Shown here one piece after another: positions 9,658 to 19,790 of a stretch of DNA of 64,000 bases. How positions within the stretch are numbered: position 1 is the stretch's first letter; each line of letters starts with the position of its first letter. The position numbers were made by a program, and so were the translations under genes. The notes under the pieces were generated by a model. That model saw only the letters and a program-made list of their open reading frames with translations, was not told the origin of the DNA and searched no databases. Source of the stretch: an uncultured Microbacterium sp. (GTDB taxonomy: Bacteria > Actinomycetota > Actinomycetes > Actinomycetales > Microbacteriaceae); NCBI RefSeq assembly GCF_947632095.1, contig NZ_CANROA010000001.1, positions 124,001 to 188,000 on the forward strand, written 5' to 3'.

Positions 9658-9696
9658 GAGAAAGGGTCCGGATGCTCAGCATCCGGACCCTTTCTC
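9658..9696. terminator. Strong terminator between the ATP-grasp gene and the CofE-like gene
   Basis: An 18-bp perfect stem (9658-9675 with 9679-9696) around a 3-base loop, with AAA/TTT tracts at the stem base, between convergent stop codons. Confidence 0.82.
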
Positions 9697-9705
9697 ATAG
9701 ATCTC

Positions 9706-10397
9706 TCAGACCGCGCGGACGATCCCCATCGGGGTCGACTGGTGGCCCTGGCCCAGCGGGTTGTCGCCGAGGACCTTCAGAAGGCGCTCCTCGCCGGGCT
9801 TGTCGAGGGTCGAGCCCAGGATGTTGCCGCCGAGATCGTTGATGTCGACGACCGCCACATCGGCGATCCCGCCGATGATCTCCTTGACATGAGCGGCGAC
9901 TTCGTTCGGTCGCTCCGGCCCCAGCACGACAGCCTGGTTGTACGGCGGGATGGTGCCCGAGGTCGGGCCGTCGATCGCTCGGGCCTTGTCCCCCGCGATG
10001 CGGTAGAAGTCGCCCTTGCGACCGAATGCCTTCGTCACAGCGGCGACGGCCGCGGCGAACAGGATCCGCGGCGTGCCGCACTCGCGCAGAGCCATCTCCA
10101 TCGTCTCGGGCATGCCGAGGCCGATCCCGTACGGGGTGCGTGTGACGTACTTCGACAGGAACAGCGCGAGCTTGCGAGGCTGGATCTCATCGAGACGGTA
10201 CGAGCGCCCCTGGGTGATCGCGACGATCTTCTCGGTCACGAAGAGCAGGTCTCCGGCTTGTACCGAGCCGGACGCGTACTCGGTGATGATCTCGTCGAGA
10301 TCGTCACCGGGCATCACCACGCGCGTGCGCAGCGGAAGGCGGGCATAACGAGTGCCGTCGACGCGCGTCTCGAGCGCCTTTCCGTCATTCGCCTGCA

Positions 10398-10401
<4 letters not shown>
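9706..10401 (-). CDS. Coenzyme F420-0:L-glutamate ligase-like protein (CofE family)
   Basis: A 231-residue protein with features of the CofE/FbiB-N family: [14 protein letters not shown] near the start, a [17 protein letters not shown] segment, [16 protein letters not shown] near residue 185, and the closing [13 protein letters not shown]. CofE adds glutamate to F420-0, but no other F420 genes are in the window, so the true substrate is open. Its ATG at 10399-10401 overlaps the sigA stop codon (ATGA), so it should be translated from the sigA message. The coupling of a ligase-like protein to the primary sigma factor is unusual. Confidence 0.72.
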
Positions 10402-11666
<1,265 letters not shown>

Positions 11667-11679
11667 GTTTCGCCTTTCA

Positions 11680-11699
11680 CGGAGCGGCACGCCGCTCCG
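11680..11699 (-). promoter_or_regulatory. Hairpin in the sigA 5' leader
   Basis: A 9-bp perfect stem (cggagcggc, two-base loop, gccgctccg) lies directly upstream of the sigA ribosome site. A TAGTGT at 11714-11719 on the minus strand is a candidate -10, which would place the hairpin inside the transcribed leader. A regulatory role is inferred only. Confidence 0.35.
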
Positions 11700-11782
11700 G
11701 GACATTTCGGACACTAGTAAGACCCTTGTCAAGTCTCCAGCCTTGCGGCGGGGTCATTGACAACGGGTCAGACACCCAGTAT

Positions 11783-11817
11783 GTCACAGGATGGACCGGA
11801 AGGGCGCATCCTGTGAC
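11783..11817. terminator. Hairpin downstream of the PAC2 gene
   Basis: An 11-bp perfect stem (gtcacaggatg at 11783-11793 with catcctgtgac at 11807-11817) and 13-base loop, starting two bases past the PAC2 stop codon on the minus strand; it should separate PAC2 from sigA transcription. Confidence 0.55.
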
Positions 11818-11818
11818 G

Positions 11819-12754
11819 TCATGAGTGCGGACGCTTGTCCTCGTCGCCCCGGGGACGCGTCGCGAGATAGCGCTCCAACTCCGCTGCGAGCTCGTCAGCG
11901 CTCGGCAGATCGCGCTCATCGAAGCCGCCATCATCACCGGCGTCCGGATCGCGCCCCGCCATATAGGCGTCGTATCGCCCTTCCAGCGTCTGGATCATCT
12001 GACGCAGCTCATCGTTGCTGTCGACCTGTTCATTCACCTTCGCGAGGAACTCCAAGCGCTGTTCGCGCAATTCATCGAGACCGAGGACGATTCCCGTAGA
12101 GCCCATGATCCGATCGGCTGCGGCGATGACGGCCTCGGGATTCTCGGTCTCGGCCAGATAATGCGGCACGAGGAGGACGAACCCGACCACTCGATCGCCC
12201 CGTTCGGAGAATCGGTACTCGAGGAGATGGCCGGCCGTCGCCGGGAGCTGCGTGCGCGGACGCCACACCGAAACGGATGCGGCGATCTCCTTGCTGTTGC
12301 CGCTGACCGTGGTGCTGATGGGGCGGGTGTGCGGGACAGGCATCGCGATCGAATGGACCCAGGTGACGCCGGATGTGCCGAGCTCCGTCGAAAGATCGAG
12401 GACGGCGGCGGTGAAGGCCTCCCAGGAGAAATCCGGCTCGTACCCGGAGAGCAGGAGGAACTGCTGGCCGAGAGCGTCGTGTGCGAGGGACAGCTCCAGC
12501 CGGGCCGGGCGGTACTCGCTCAGATGATCGTGCTCGAAGGTGAAGATCGGACGGCGCGCCCGGTAGTCCAGAAGCCGGTCGTTGTCGAACACGACGATCG
12601 GCTGGGGGTCGGTGACCTCGCGCAAGTGCTCGATCAGGCCGGACACCGCAGAGCCCGCGTCAGTGAAACCGGTCAACAGAATGACCAGCGGCAGCCCCGA
12701 GGGAACGTCGGGTGCATTGGCGACGCGCTCATGAAGATTTCCGTGTTCGGGCAT
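11819..12754 (-). CDS. PAC2 (proteasome assembly chaperone) family protein
   Basis: A 311-residue protein of the PAC2 family, conserved in actinobacteria. Characteristic segments are LPLVILLTGFTDAGSAVSGL near the N terminus, the FLLLSGYEPDFSWEAF block, and GFVLLVPHYLAETENPEAV. The last 60 residues are acidic and probably disordered. Bacterial members have no firmly established role; relation to the proteasome chaperones is by fold only. The ATG is preceded at exactly six bases by TAGCAT (12761-12766), so the transcript is probably leaderless. It is divergent from pepA. Confidence 0.82.
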   Translation of the reverse strand: MPEHGNLHERVANAPDVPSGLPLVILLTGFTDAGSAVSGLIEHLREVTDPQPIVVFDNDRLLDYRARRPIFTFEHDHLSEYRPARLELSLAHDALGQQFLLLSGYEPDFSWEAFTAAVLDLSTELGTSGVTWVHSIAMPVPHTRPISTTVSGNSKEIAASVSVWRPRTQLPATAGHLLEYRFSERGDRVVGFVLLVPHYLAETENPEAVIAAADRIMGSTGIVLGLDELREQRLEFLAKVNEQVDSNDELRQMIQTLEGRYDAYMAGRDPDAGDDGGFDERDLPSADELAAELERYLATRPRGDEDKRPHS

Positions 12755-12760
12755 ACATCC

Positions 12761-12766
12761 ATGCTA
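12761..12766 (-). promoter_or_regulatory. Leaderless -10 box of the PAC2 gene
   Basis: TAGCAT on the minus strand, six bases before the ATG at 12754; no ribosome site is visible. Confidence 0.5.
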
Positions 12767-12844
12767 CGAGCCTGTGGCAGTCGGGGACGCGGCGCCGACA
12801 TGCTGACAGCGAACACAACGGGCCGGCGAGAGCCACGACGCACC

Positions 12845-12850
12845 TAGGAT
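12845..12850 (+). promoter_or_regulatory. -10 box of pepA
   Basis: TAGGAT followed after six bases (ggaggc) by the pepA ATG. The spacer also resembles a ribosome site, but a start at the usual distance would place the first transcribed base at or next to the ATG. Confidence 0.45.
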
Positions 12851-12856
12851 GGAGGC

Positions 12857-14332
12857 ATGACGCTTCCCGCGCTCTCGCACAGCACTGAAAACTTCCCCGC
12901 TAGCGCTGCCGACGCAGCAGTGCTCATCGTTCCGGACACGACCGTGTTCCCCGAGGCGCTCCAGGCCTATCCCGGACTCGCGGAGATCCTCGACTCCATC
13001 GGCTTCACCGGCGCCGCCTCCGCGTTCGCCCGCGTGCATCTGCCCGCCGTCGCGACCGGAGCATTCGCCGTCGTCGGGGTCGGTTCCGCGCCGGATGCCG
13101 GTGCTGTCCGCGAAGCGGCCGGCACGGCGTTGCGCACGCTGACCGGCTTCGAGCACGTCTCCCTCGCGCTGGCCGCGGGCCTGGACGAGCACGCGGCGGC
13201 CGCTGCTGAAGGAGCCGTCTTCGGCGGATACCGCTTCGAGGGGTACCGGGCGAAGCCGGGTAAGCCCCGCGCCGCGCAGGTCACCGTTCACAGCGATTCG
13301 TTGACGGATGCCGCGACCGATCGCGCCCGCGTGCTCGGCGATGCGCTCGCCCTCGTCAAGGACCTCGTCAACACCCCCGCCGAGTGGCAGAGCCCCGCAG
13401 ACCTCGCTCAGAGCGCCGTGGACGCCGTGTCCGGCACAGACATCAGCGTCGAAGTGCTGGATGAGAAGGACCTCGCGGAGCAGGGCTTCGGCGGCGTCCT
13501 CGGCGTCGCACAGGGCTCCGACCGCGCACCGCGCGTGGTGCGTCTCGAATACGCCCCGGCCGGATCCGGCCGTCACATCGCCCTCGTGGGCAAGGGCATC
13601 ACGTTCGACACCGGCGGGCTCTCCCTGAAGCCCGCGGCATCAATGGTCGGCATGAAGTTCGACATGGCCGGTTCGGCCACCGTGCTCGCCGCGATCCGTG
13701 CGATCGCCGCGCTGCAGTTGCCCGTCCGCGTGACCGCGTGGATGTGCATCACCGACAACATGCCCTCGGGCAAGGCCACGCGCCCTGGCGACGTCCTGCG
13801 CATGCTCGACGGCACCACCGTGGAAGTCCTCAACACCGACGCCGAAGGCCGCCTCGTCCTGGCGGATGGCCTGGTCGCCGCGAGCCGTGAGAACCCCGAT
13901 GTGATCGTCGATGTCGCAACTCTCACGGGTGCGATCCTCGTCGCCCTCGGCCACCGCCACACCGGTGTCATGGGTGACGACGCAACGGTCGCCGAGTATC
14001 TCGAGGCCGCACGGACCGCCGGCGAGCCGGCCTGGGCTCTCCCGCTCCCGGAGTACATGGAAGACACGCTCGACTCGCCGATCGCCGACATGCAGAACGC
14101 CAATATGGGCGATCGCGCCGGTGGCTCGATGTACGCGGGCCTGTTCCTGCAGCGCTTCATCGGCCGCACCGGCGATGGCGATGACGCACCGCGCATCCCC
14201 TGGGTGCACCTCGACGTCGCCGGCTCCGCCGAGCACGGCAGCGCACCGTACGGCTACACCGACAAGGGGCCCACCGGAGCGACGGTCCGCTCCCTGGTCG
14301 CCCTCGCCGAGGCGAGCATCCCGGGCGCATGA
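12857..14332 (+). CDS. pepA: Leucyl aminopeptidase (M17)
   Basis: A 491-residue cytosolic zinc or manganese aminopeptidase that removes N-terminal residues from peptides. The C-terminal catalytic half shows VGKGITFDTGGLSLKP, with the metal-binding Lys/Asp, and the family signature NTDAEGRL at residues 326-333. The variable N-terminal domain matches the usual length. The stop codon overlaps the ATG of lpdA (ATGA), indicating translational coupling of peptide turnover and dihydrolipoyl dehydrogenase production. Confidence 0.93.
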   Translation: MTLPALSHSTENFPASAADAAVLIVPDTTVFPEALQAYPGLAEILDSIGFTGAASAFARVHLPAVATGAFAVVGVGSAPDAGAVREAAGTALRTLTGFEHVSLALAAGLDEHAAAAAEGAVFGGYRFEGYRAKPGKPRAAQVTVHSDSLTDAATDRARVLGDALALVKDLVNTPAEWQSPADLAQSAVDAVSGTDISVEVLDEKDLAEQGFGGVLGVAQGSDRAPRVVRLEYAPAGSGRHIALVGKGITFDTGGLSLKPAASMVGMKFDMAGSATVLAAIRAIAALQLPVRVTAWMCITDNMPSGKATRPGDVLRMLDGTTVEVLNTDAEGRLVLADGLVAASRENPDVIVDVATLTGAILVALGHRHTGVMGDDATVAEYLEAARTAGEPAWALPLPEYMEDTLDSPIADMQNANMGDRAGGSMYAGLFLQRFIGRTGDGDDAPRIPWVHLDVAGSAEHGSAPYGYTDKGPTGATVRSLVALAEASIPGA

Positions 14333-15705
14333 TGGCAGCGCACACGTTCGACATCGTCATCCTCGGCGGCGGCAGCGGCGGCTACGCCGCAGCGCTGCGC
14401 GCCGCCGAGCTCGGCAAGTCGGTCGCGCTAATCGAGAAGGACAAACTCGGCGGCACATGCCTGCATCGAGGCTGCATCCCGACGAAGGCTCTGCTGCATG
14501 CGGCGGAGGTCGCAGACCACGTGCGATCGGCCGCGTCCGTCGGGGTCCTCGCCTCGCTGGAGGGCGTGGACGCTGCGGGGGTTCGCACCTACCGCGAAAA
14601 GATCGTCGCGAAGAAGTTCGCGGGGCTCGAAGGCCTGATCAAGGCCCGAGGCATCACTGTGGTCAGCGGCAGCGGAACTCTCACCGCCGACCACGCTGTG
14701 CAGGTCGGCAACGAAACGTACACTGCACCAGACGTCATCCTCGCGACCGGGTCATACAGCCGTTCGCTGCCCGACCTGGAGATCAACGGCCGGATCATCA
14801 CGAGTGAACAGGCCCTGGCGCTCGACGAGATCCCCGAACGCGTCCTCATCCTGGGGGGAGGCGTCATCGGCGTCGAGTTCGCCAGCGTCTGGCGCTCCTT
14901 CGGCGCCGAGGTCACGATCATCGAAGGCCTCGACCATCTCGTCCCCAATGAGGATGAGACCCTGAGCAAGGGCCTCGAGCGGGCTTTCCGTCGTCGCGGC
15001 ATCCGCTACGAGCTCGGAACCCGTTTCCAAACCGCCGTTCAGGACGACACGAGCGTAACCGTCACGCTGGAGAACGGCACGACTCACACGGGGGATTACC
15101 TCCTCGTCGCCGTCGGACGCGGCCCCGCGACGGCGGATCTCGGCCTCGAAGAGGCCGGAGTCGCCGTCGAGCGAGGATTCGTCGCTGTCGACGACATGTT
15201 GCGCACGAGCGCCCCCGGCGTCTGGGCCGTCGGCGACATCGTCCCCGGGCTGCAGCTCGCCCACCGGGGATTCCTTCAGGGAATCGCCGTTGCCGAGAGA
15301 ATCGCCGGGCTCTCCCCCGTACCGGTGCCCGAATCGCAGATTCCCAAGATCACGTACTCCAATCCGGAGGTCGCCTCGGTCGGTCTCACGGAGAAAGCAG
15401 CCCGCGCCGAGCACGGTGCTGAAGCGGTCGACTCCTACGAGTACAGCCTCGCCGGCAACGGCAAGAGCGAAATCATCGGAACGAGCGGCGTCGTGAAGGT
15501 CGTGCGACTCAAGAACGGTCCGATCATCGGGGTGCACCTCCTCGGCGACCGCGTCGGTGAACTCATCACCGAGGGGCAACTCGCCGTGGCATGGGAAGCC
15601 CATCCGGAAGACATCGCTCCGCTCATACATGCGCATCCCACGCAGAGCGAAGCGCTGGGCGAGGCTTTTCTCGCCCTTGCAGGAAAACCATTGCACGCAC
15701 TCTGA
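14329..15705 (+). CDS. lpdA: Dihydrolipoyl dehydrogenase (E3)
   Basis: A 458-residue flavoprotein disulfide reductase that reoxidises dihydrolipoamide on the E2 subunits of 2-oxoacid dehydrogenases using NAD. The FAD site GGGSGGYAAALRAAELG, the redox pair in GGTCLHRGCIPTK (Cys44 and Cys49), the NAD site ILGGGVIGVEFA and the C-terminal His-Glu pair in HPTQSE (His436, Glu441) are all present. It begins with tandem ATGs overlapping the pepA stop. The E2 gene follows 65 bases downstream, so E3 and E2 are made together while E1 (aceE) is 19 kb away. Confidence 0.94.
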   Translation: MMAAHTFDIVILGGGSGGYAAALRAAELGKSVALIEKDKLGGTCLHRGCIPTKALLHAAEVADHVRSAASVGVLASLEGVDAAGVRTYREKIVAKKFAGLEGLIKARGITVVSGSGTLTADHAVQVGNETYTAPDVILATGSYSRSLPDLEINGRIITSEQALALDEIPERVLILGGGVIGVEFASVWRSFGAEVTIIEGLDHLVPNEDETLSKGLERAFRRRGIRYELGTRFQTAVQDDTSVTVTLENGTTHTGDYLLVAVGRGPATADLGLEEAGVAVERGFVAVDDMLRTSAPGVWAVGDIVPGLQLAHRGFLQGIAVAERIAGLSPVPVPESQIPKITYSNPEVASVGLTEKAARAEHGAEAVDSYEYSLAGNGKSEIIGTSGVVKVVRLKNGPIIGVHLLGDRVGELITEGQLAVAWEAHPEDIAPLIHAHPTQSEALGEAFLALAGKPLHAL

Positions 15706-15770
15706 CCACCAACCGGTGTCAGTGTCAGTAAGCTGAACTAGTCATAAACATTCTTGAAGGAGACTCCGTC

Positions 15771-17423
15771 ATGAGCACATCCGTGGTCCTCCCCGCTCTC
15801 GGTGAGAGCGTCACAGAGGGTACGGTCACCCGCTGGCTGAAGCAGGTGGGAGACACCGTTCAGGCGGACGAGGGCCTGCTCGAGATCTCGACCGACAAGG
15901 TCGATACCGAGATCCCCTCGCCGGTCAGCGGCGTTATCGAAGAGATCCTGGTCGCCGAGGACGAGACCGTCGAGGTCGGCGCTCTCCTGGCCCGGATCGG
16001 CGACGGCTCCGCCGCCGCTCCCGCTGCGGAGGAGCCCGCTGCGGCCCCCGCGCCCGCAGCTGCGCCCGCCGCGCCTGAGGCTGCCCCGGCTCCCGCTGCT
16101 GCTCCCGCAGCCGCTGCGCCGGCCGGCGACGCCACCGACATCGTCCTCCCCGAGCTGGGCGAGAGCGTGACCGAGGGCACCGTCACCCGCTGGCTGAAGG
16201 CCATCGGCGACGAGATCGCCGTCGACGAGCCCCTCCTGGAGATCTCGACCGACAAGGTCGACACCGAGATCCCCTCGCCGGTCGCCGGCATTCTGCAGGA
16301 GATCCTGGCCGCTGAAGACGAGACCATCGAGGTCGGCAGCGTGCTCGCACGTGTCGGCTCCGGCGCTCCCGCGGCAGCCCCGGCACCTGCCGCTCCGGCT
16401 CCTGCTCCCGCTCCTGCCGCTCCGGCTCCGGCTCCGGCTCCGGCACAGGCTCCCGCAGCTGCACCGGCTCCCGCTCCGGCCGCACCTGCCGCGGCTGAGG
16501 CTCAGGCCGCCGAGAGCAACGACAGCATCTACGTCACCCCGCTCGTGCGCCGCCTCGCTGCTCAGCAGGGCGTCGACCTCGCCACGGTGAACGGCTCGGG
16601 TGTCGGGGGACGCATCCGCAAGGAAGACGTCCTCGCCGCTGCCTCCGCAGGCGCCTCCGCACCCGCCGCAGCGGCCGCTCCCGCGCCGGCTCCGCTCGAG
16701 GTCTCGCCGCTGCGCGGCACGACCCAGCCGATGTCGCGCCTGCGCAAGGTCCTCGCCAAGCGTGCGGTCGAGTCCATGCAGCAGACCGCTCAGCTGACGA
16801 CGGTCGTCGAGGTCGACGTCACGACGCTCGCCGCCTACCGCGACAGCGTCAAGGCAGAGTTCCTGCAGAAGACCGGTGACAAGCTGTCCTTCCTGCCGTT
16901 CTTCGCCCTGGCCGCGGCCGAGGCGTTGCGCGCGTTCCCGATCATCAACTCGACGGTCGAGGGCGAGAACATCGTCTACCCGGCCACCGAGAACGTGTCG
17001 ATCGCGGTTGACACCGAGCGCGGCCTTCTCACACCGGTCCTGCGCGACGCGGCATCGAAGAACATCGCCGAGATCGCTCACGAGATCGCCGACCTCGCCG
17101 CCCGCACCCGCGACAACAAGCTGAAGCCCGACGAGCTCGCCGGCGGAACCTTCACGCTGACGAACACCGGCTCGCGCGGCGCGCTGTTCGACACGCCGGT
17201 GGTATTCCTGCCGCAGTCCGCGATCCTCGGCACAGGAACGGTCGTCAAGCGTCCGGGCCTGGTCAAGGTCGATGGCGTGGATGCGATCGCCGTCCGTTCG
17301 TACGTCTACCTGGCGCTGTCCTACGACCACCGCATCATCGATGGTGCGGATGCCGCCCGCTTCCTGGGCGCGGTCAAGGCTCGTCTCGAGGCGGCGAACT
17401 TCGCCGCCGACCTCGGAGCCTGA
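15771..17423 (+). CDS. sucB: 2-oxoacid dehydrogenase E2, dihydrolipoamide acyltransferase with two lipoyl domains
   Basis: A 550-residue E2 of the actinobacterial SucB/DlaT type. Two N-terminal lipoyl domains carry lipoylated lysines in [11 protein letters not shown] (Lys43 and Lys162). Long Ala/Pro linkers join them to a peripheral-subunit-binding domain (about residues 254-290, [16 protein letters not shown]) and the catalytic domain ending in SYDHRIIDG (His520, Asp524). In related bacteria this E2 serves pyruvate dehydrogenase with AceE and may also serve oxoglutarate dehydrogenase, so either sucB or aceF could apply. A gaaggag ribosome site precedes the ATG. Confidence 0.92.
   Translation: MSTSVVLPALGESVTEGTVTRWLKQVGDTVQADEGLLEISTDKVDTEIPSPVSGVIEEILVAEDETVEVGALLARIGDGSAAAPAAEEPAAAPAPAAAPAAPEAAPAPAAAPAAAAPAGDATDIVLPELGESVTEGTVTRWLKAIGDEIAVDEPLLEISTDKVDTEIPSPVAGILQEILAAEDETIEVGSVLARVGSGAPAAAPAPAAPAPAPAPAAPAPAPAPAQAPAAAPAPAPAAPAAAEAQAAESNDSIYVTPLVRRLAAQQGVDLATVNGSGVGGRIRKEDVLAAASAGASAPAAAAAPAPAPLEVSPLRGTTQPMSRLRKVLAKRAVESMQQTAQLTTVVEVDVTTLAAYRDSVKAEFLQKTGDKLSFLPFFALAAAEALRAFPIINSTVEGENIVYPATENVSIAVDTERGLLTPVLRDAASKNIAEIAHEIADLAARTRDNKLKPDELAGGTFTLTNTGSRGALFDTPVVFLPQSAILGTGTVVKRPGLVKVDGVDAIAVRSYVYLALSYDHRIIDGADAARFLGAVKARLEAANFAADLGA
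15882..16283 (+). repeat. Near-identical 45-bp direct repeat in the two lipoyl domains
   Basis: Bases 15882-15926 and 16239-16283, which encode the two lipoyl-lysine loops, differ at a single position. Together with the GC-rich Ala/Pro-coding linkers this makes an internal duplication that could recombine or gene-convert. Confidence 0.85.
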
Positions 17424-17434
17424 TCTCCGACGAG

Positions 17435-18883
17435 TTATTCTGGCTGGTGCGCGACGTCATAGACGTCGCGCACCAGCCATTTCTCGTCTCTGCGCTCGAG
17501 AACGAGCATCTGTTCGGCCACCTCCGCCACGGCATCCGTTTCCGCTGATCCCGGATCGAGGGGAGTCAGCCGCACGACGGCGACATCTCCGTAATCGTCG
17601 ACGAGACTCGGGCTGCTCGCTGCCGGCCCCCGCGTCGCGAGTCCCTGCATCGGCATCGTCGAGCCCTCCGCGATGGCCGCTGAACATGAGGTCTCCCCCG
17701 TCTCCCGGCACTCGTGGAGCGCAGAGAGAAGAGCGGGCAGTGTCGTCATGAGCTCTCCGTGTCCCTCCGTCGCGCCCGGCTTCCCGACGGGTGCCGGGCT
17801 CTTCTCCTGTTCCTGCGCGCCGCTCTCGCCGATCTCAAGGGACTCGTCCTCGTCGACGGCTGGGAGCAGCTTTTCCGGTGCCGATATGCGCGTATTCGGA
17901 TCATCGGGGTCAGCCTGCGGCCACGCCAGCCCCACCGTCAGGACTCCGACGGCGAGAACCCCCGCAAGAATCAACGAACGCCGTCTGCCATGGCCCACAG
18001 ATGCGCGTTCTGAGCGGTTCGGCTGCGCCTCTCGGCGCTGGTCGCGCGAACGCGCCAGGACTGCTGTCAGCGCCATCGCACGCCCTCGAGCAGCCGCCCA
18101 CAGGGCGCGCGAGCCCCTGGCCCCATCGTCTCTGGACCGCTCTTGCCGAAGAGCTTGCCGTGACGCCCGGGCGTTGTCCGTGACGACGAGATCACCCCAC
18201 CCGGGGACCCCCAGATCCGCGGCTCGTTCGGGGCCGAAGACGTCGAGGCGCAGCGGGCGCGGCGCCGCGGTCGAGAACAGTTCGGATTCCCAGCGGGAAT
18301 CGTCATCGATGCGGTGACGGCTCCCGCCCAGCGCCGTGATGATCTCCTCGAGGATCCGCTGACTCGAACGATCCGTCGTATGCTCCGCGATCTTCACCAT
18401 GAGCTGGCCCGTGCGCATCCGTGCCCCGGCTCCGTCCCCATGGGCGAAAACCGGACGCCCCTCGGCCGTGATCCACCAGTCCCCCACGGCCGTCGCATCC
18501 GCGGCCCCCAGCGCCCGGAGGCCGCGCAGCAGGCTGACCACGAGCGTCCCCATCTCCCCCGGCGCGAGCAGGCACTGGGCGACGCGACGCTTCCCGAGGA
18601 ACGTCTCCACCCGGTGTACGCACCACGGCACCAGCGCATCGTGCCCATCTGGACGGCGCAGCACATCCGATACGCCGCACACATGGTCCTCGCCGGAGAA
18701 CTCCCAGCCCGGCCACGCTTCGAGCTCCTCTGCGGCGACGCCGACGACCACAGCATCCCCGGAGGTCAGGAGCCTCCCACGAAATGGCCCTTCAGAGCCC
18801 TCCAGCGCCCTGATCACACGGTGCGCCCCCGGCACGAGTGCTGCACGTTCCGATGCGGTCTGCGATTCTGCCATGTCCTCCAT
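17435..18883 (-). CDS. Uncharacterised protein with one central transmembrane segment
   Basis: A 482-residue protein I do not recognise. The N-terminal 260 residues look globular and cytosolic (segments such as LLAPGEMGTLVVSLLRGLRA, a Gly/Asp-rich centre); a basic stretch GHGRRR precedes one hydrophobic helix (SLILAGVLAVGVLTVGLAW, about residue 300); the remaining 160 residues would be outside, beginning with an acidic Pro/Glu linker and ending in a small domain with two cysteines (ECRETGETSC). The layout recalls a membrane-anchored sensor or a degenerate kinase with an extracytoplasmic domain, but no catalytic motif was found. Its last codons contain a hairpin that probably terminates sucB. 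Confidence 0.7.
   Translation of the reverse strand: MEDMAESQTASERAALVPGAHRVIRALEGSEGPFRGRLLTSGDAVVVGVAAEELEAWPGWEFSGEDHVCGVSDVLRRPDGHDALVPWCVHRVETFLGKRRVAQCLLAPGEMGTLVVSLLRGLRALGAADATAVGDWWITAEGRPVFAHGDGAGARMRTGQLMVKIAEHTTDRSSQRILEEIITALGGSRHRIDDDSRWESELFSTAAPRPLRLDVFGPERAADLGVPGWGDLVVTDNARASRQALRQERSRDDGARGSRALWAAARGRAMALTAVLARSRDQRREAQPNRSERASVGHGRRRSLILAGVLAVGVLTVGLAWPQADPDDPNTRISAPEKLLPAVDEDESLEIGESGAQEQEKSPAPVGKPGATEGHGELMTTLPALLSALHECRETGETSCSAAIAEGSTMPMQGLATRGPAASSPSLVDDYGDVAVVRLTPLDPGSAETDAVAEVAEQMLVLERRDEKWLVRDVYDVAHQPE
17441..17479. terminator. Terminator hairpin lying inside the last codons of the minus-strand gene
   Basis: An 18-bp perfect stem (17441-17458 with 17462-17479) and three-base loop, starting 18 bases after the sucB stop. 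It overlaps the last dozen or so codons of the convergent membrane-protein gene, so one sequence both terminates sucB and encodes protein. Confidence 0.7.
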
Positions 18884-19010
18884 CTGAGGTCATCCGCGAT
18901 ATCACCGAGAACGCTCTTCCGCCGGCTGGGGACGAACGACGCCGACGCGGTGACGGTGCAGAGCGAGTGCGCCCCACGCGAACGCGCACATCCTCCCCTC
19001 TCCGACTCGG

Positions 19011-19016
19011 TAGTCT
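19011..19016 (+). promoter_or_regulatory. Leaderless -10 box of the DUF4191 gene
   Basis: TAGTCT seven bases upstream of the ATG at 19024; there is no purine-rich ribosome site in the spacer (tatacct). Confidence 0.5.
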
Positions 19017-19023
19017 TATACCT

Positions 19024-19734
19024 ATGGCTAAGCGTGCTCCAGAACCCGAAAAGCGTCAGGGGTTCTTCTCCCAGATCAAGTCCCTGTTCCGGTTCACGCG
19101 TGAGCAGTACCCCTGGTTGCCCTGGGCCCAGATCGCGATCCTCGTCGGCGCGATCCTCATCGGGCTCATCATCGGCTATCTCATCCCGCCGTTCCAGGTA
19201 TGGACGCTGGTCCTCTGGGGCATCACGGGTCTCATGGTCGGCGTGCTCGGCTCACTCTTCCTCATGACGCGTCTGTCGACGCGCGCGATGTACATCAAGA
19301 TCGACGGCATGCCCGGTGCCGCAGGTCACGTCATGAGCTCCAGCCTCGGACGCTCGTGGCAGGCATCCGACACTCCCGTCGGAATCAACCCGAAGACCCA
19401 GGAGGCCGTCTACCGCGCCATCGGCCGCGGCGGGATCGTGATCGTGGGCGAGGGCGCGCGGGGCCGTCTCACGCGTCTGGTCAACGAGGAGCGCACCAAG
19501 GCGCAGCGCGTCGCCCACGGCGTTCCGGTCAATGTGTACTACGTCGGCCACGGCGACGACGAGGTCCACATCTCCGAGCTCGCGAAGACCATCAAGAAGC
19601 TTCCCAAGGCGATCGACAAGACGACGATGGCCGCTGTCATCCGCCGTGTGGACTCCGTCTCGCAGTCCGTCACCTCGCTTCCGATCCCGAAGGGAATCGA
19701 TCCGAACCGCGTGCGCGCACAGCGACCGCGTTGA
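19024..19734 (+). CDS. DUF4191 integral membrane protein
   Basis: A 236-residue membrane protein of the actinobacterial DUF4191 family. A basic N terminus with an FSQIKSLFRFTREQYPWLPW amphipathic stretch leads into two hydrophobic helices (about residues 40-62 and 66-84), followed by a cytosolic domain with GGIVIVGEGARGRLTRLVNEE. Genes of this family commonly lie next to lipoate and 2-oxoacid dehydrogenase genes in actinobacteria, as here downstream of lpdA and E2; a role is not established. The ATG at 19024 is chosen because the -10 box TAGTCT is only seven bases away. Confidence 0.85.
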   Translation: MAKRAPEPEKRQGFFSQIKSLFRFTREQYPWLPWAQIAILVGAILIGLIIGYLIPPFQVWTLVLWGITGLMVGVLGSLFLMTRLSTRAMYIKIDGMPGAAGHVMSSSLGRSWQASDTPVGINPKTQEAVYRAIGRGGIVIVGEGARGRLTRLVNEERTKAQRVAHGVPVNVYYVGHGDDEVHISELAKTIKKLPKAIDKTTMAAVIRRVDSVSQSVTSLPIPKGIDPNRVRAQRPR

Positions 19735-19751
19735 TCGAAAGCCTCACGAAA

Positions 19752-19789
19752 GACGAAGGCCGGTTCCCCCGCGGGGACCGGCCTTCGTC
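19752..19789. terminator. Bidirectional terminator, DUF4191 / rimK-like
   Basis: Stem gacgaaggccgg (19752-19763) with ccggccttcgtc (19778-19789), extended by tcccc/gggga after one bulged base, between convergent stop codons at 19734 and 19791. Confidence 0.78.
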
Positions 19790-19790
19790 A

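Noticed and set aside
16370..16510. Short tandem repeats in the E2 linker as a CRISPR or VNTR
   Set aside because: They are Ala/Pro codons of the interdomain linker (gctccggct-like) without spacers.
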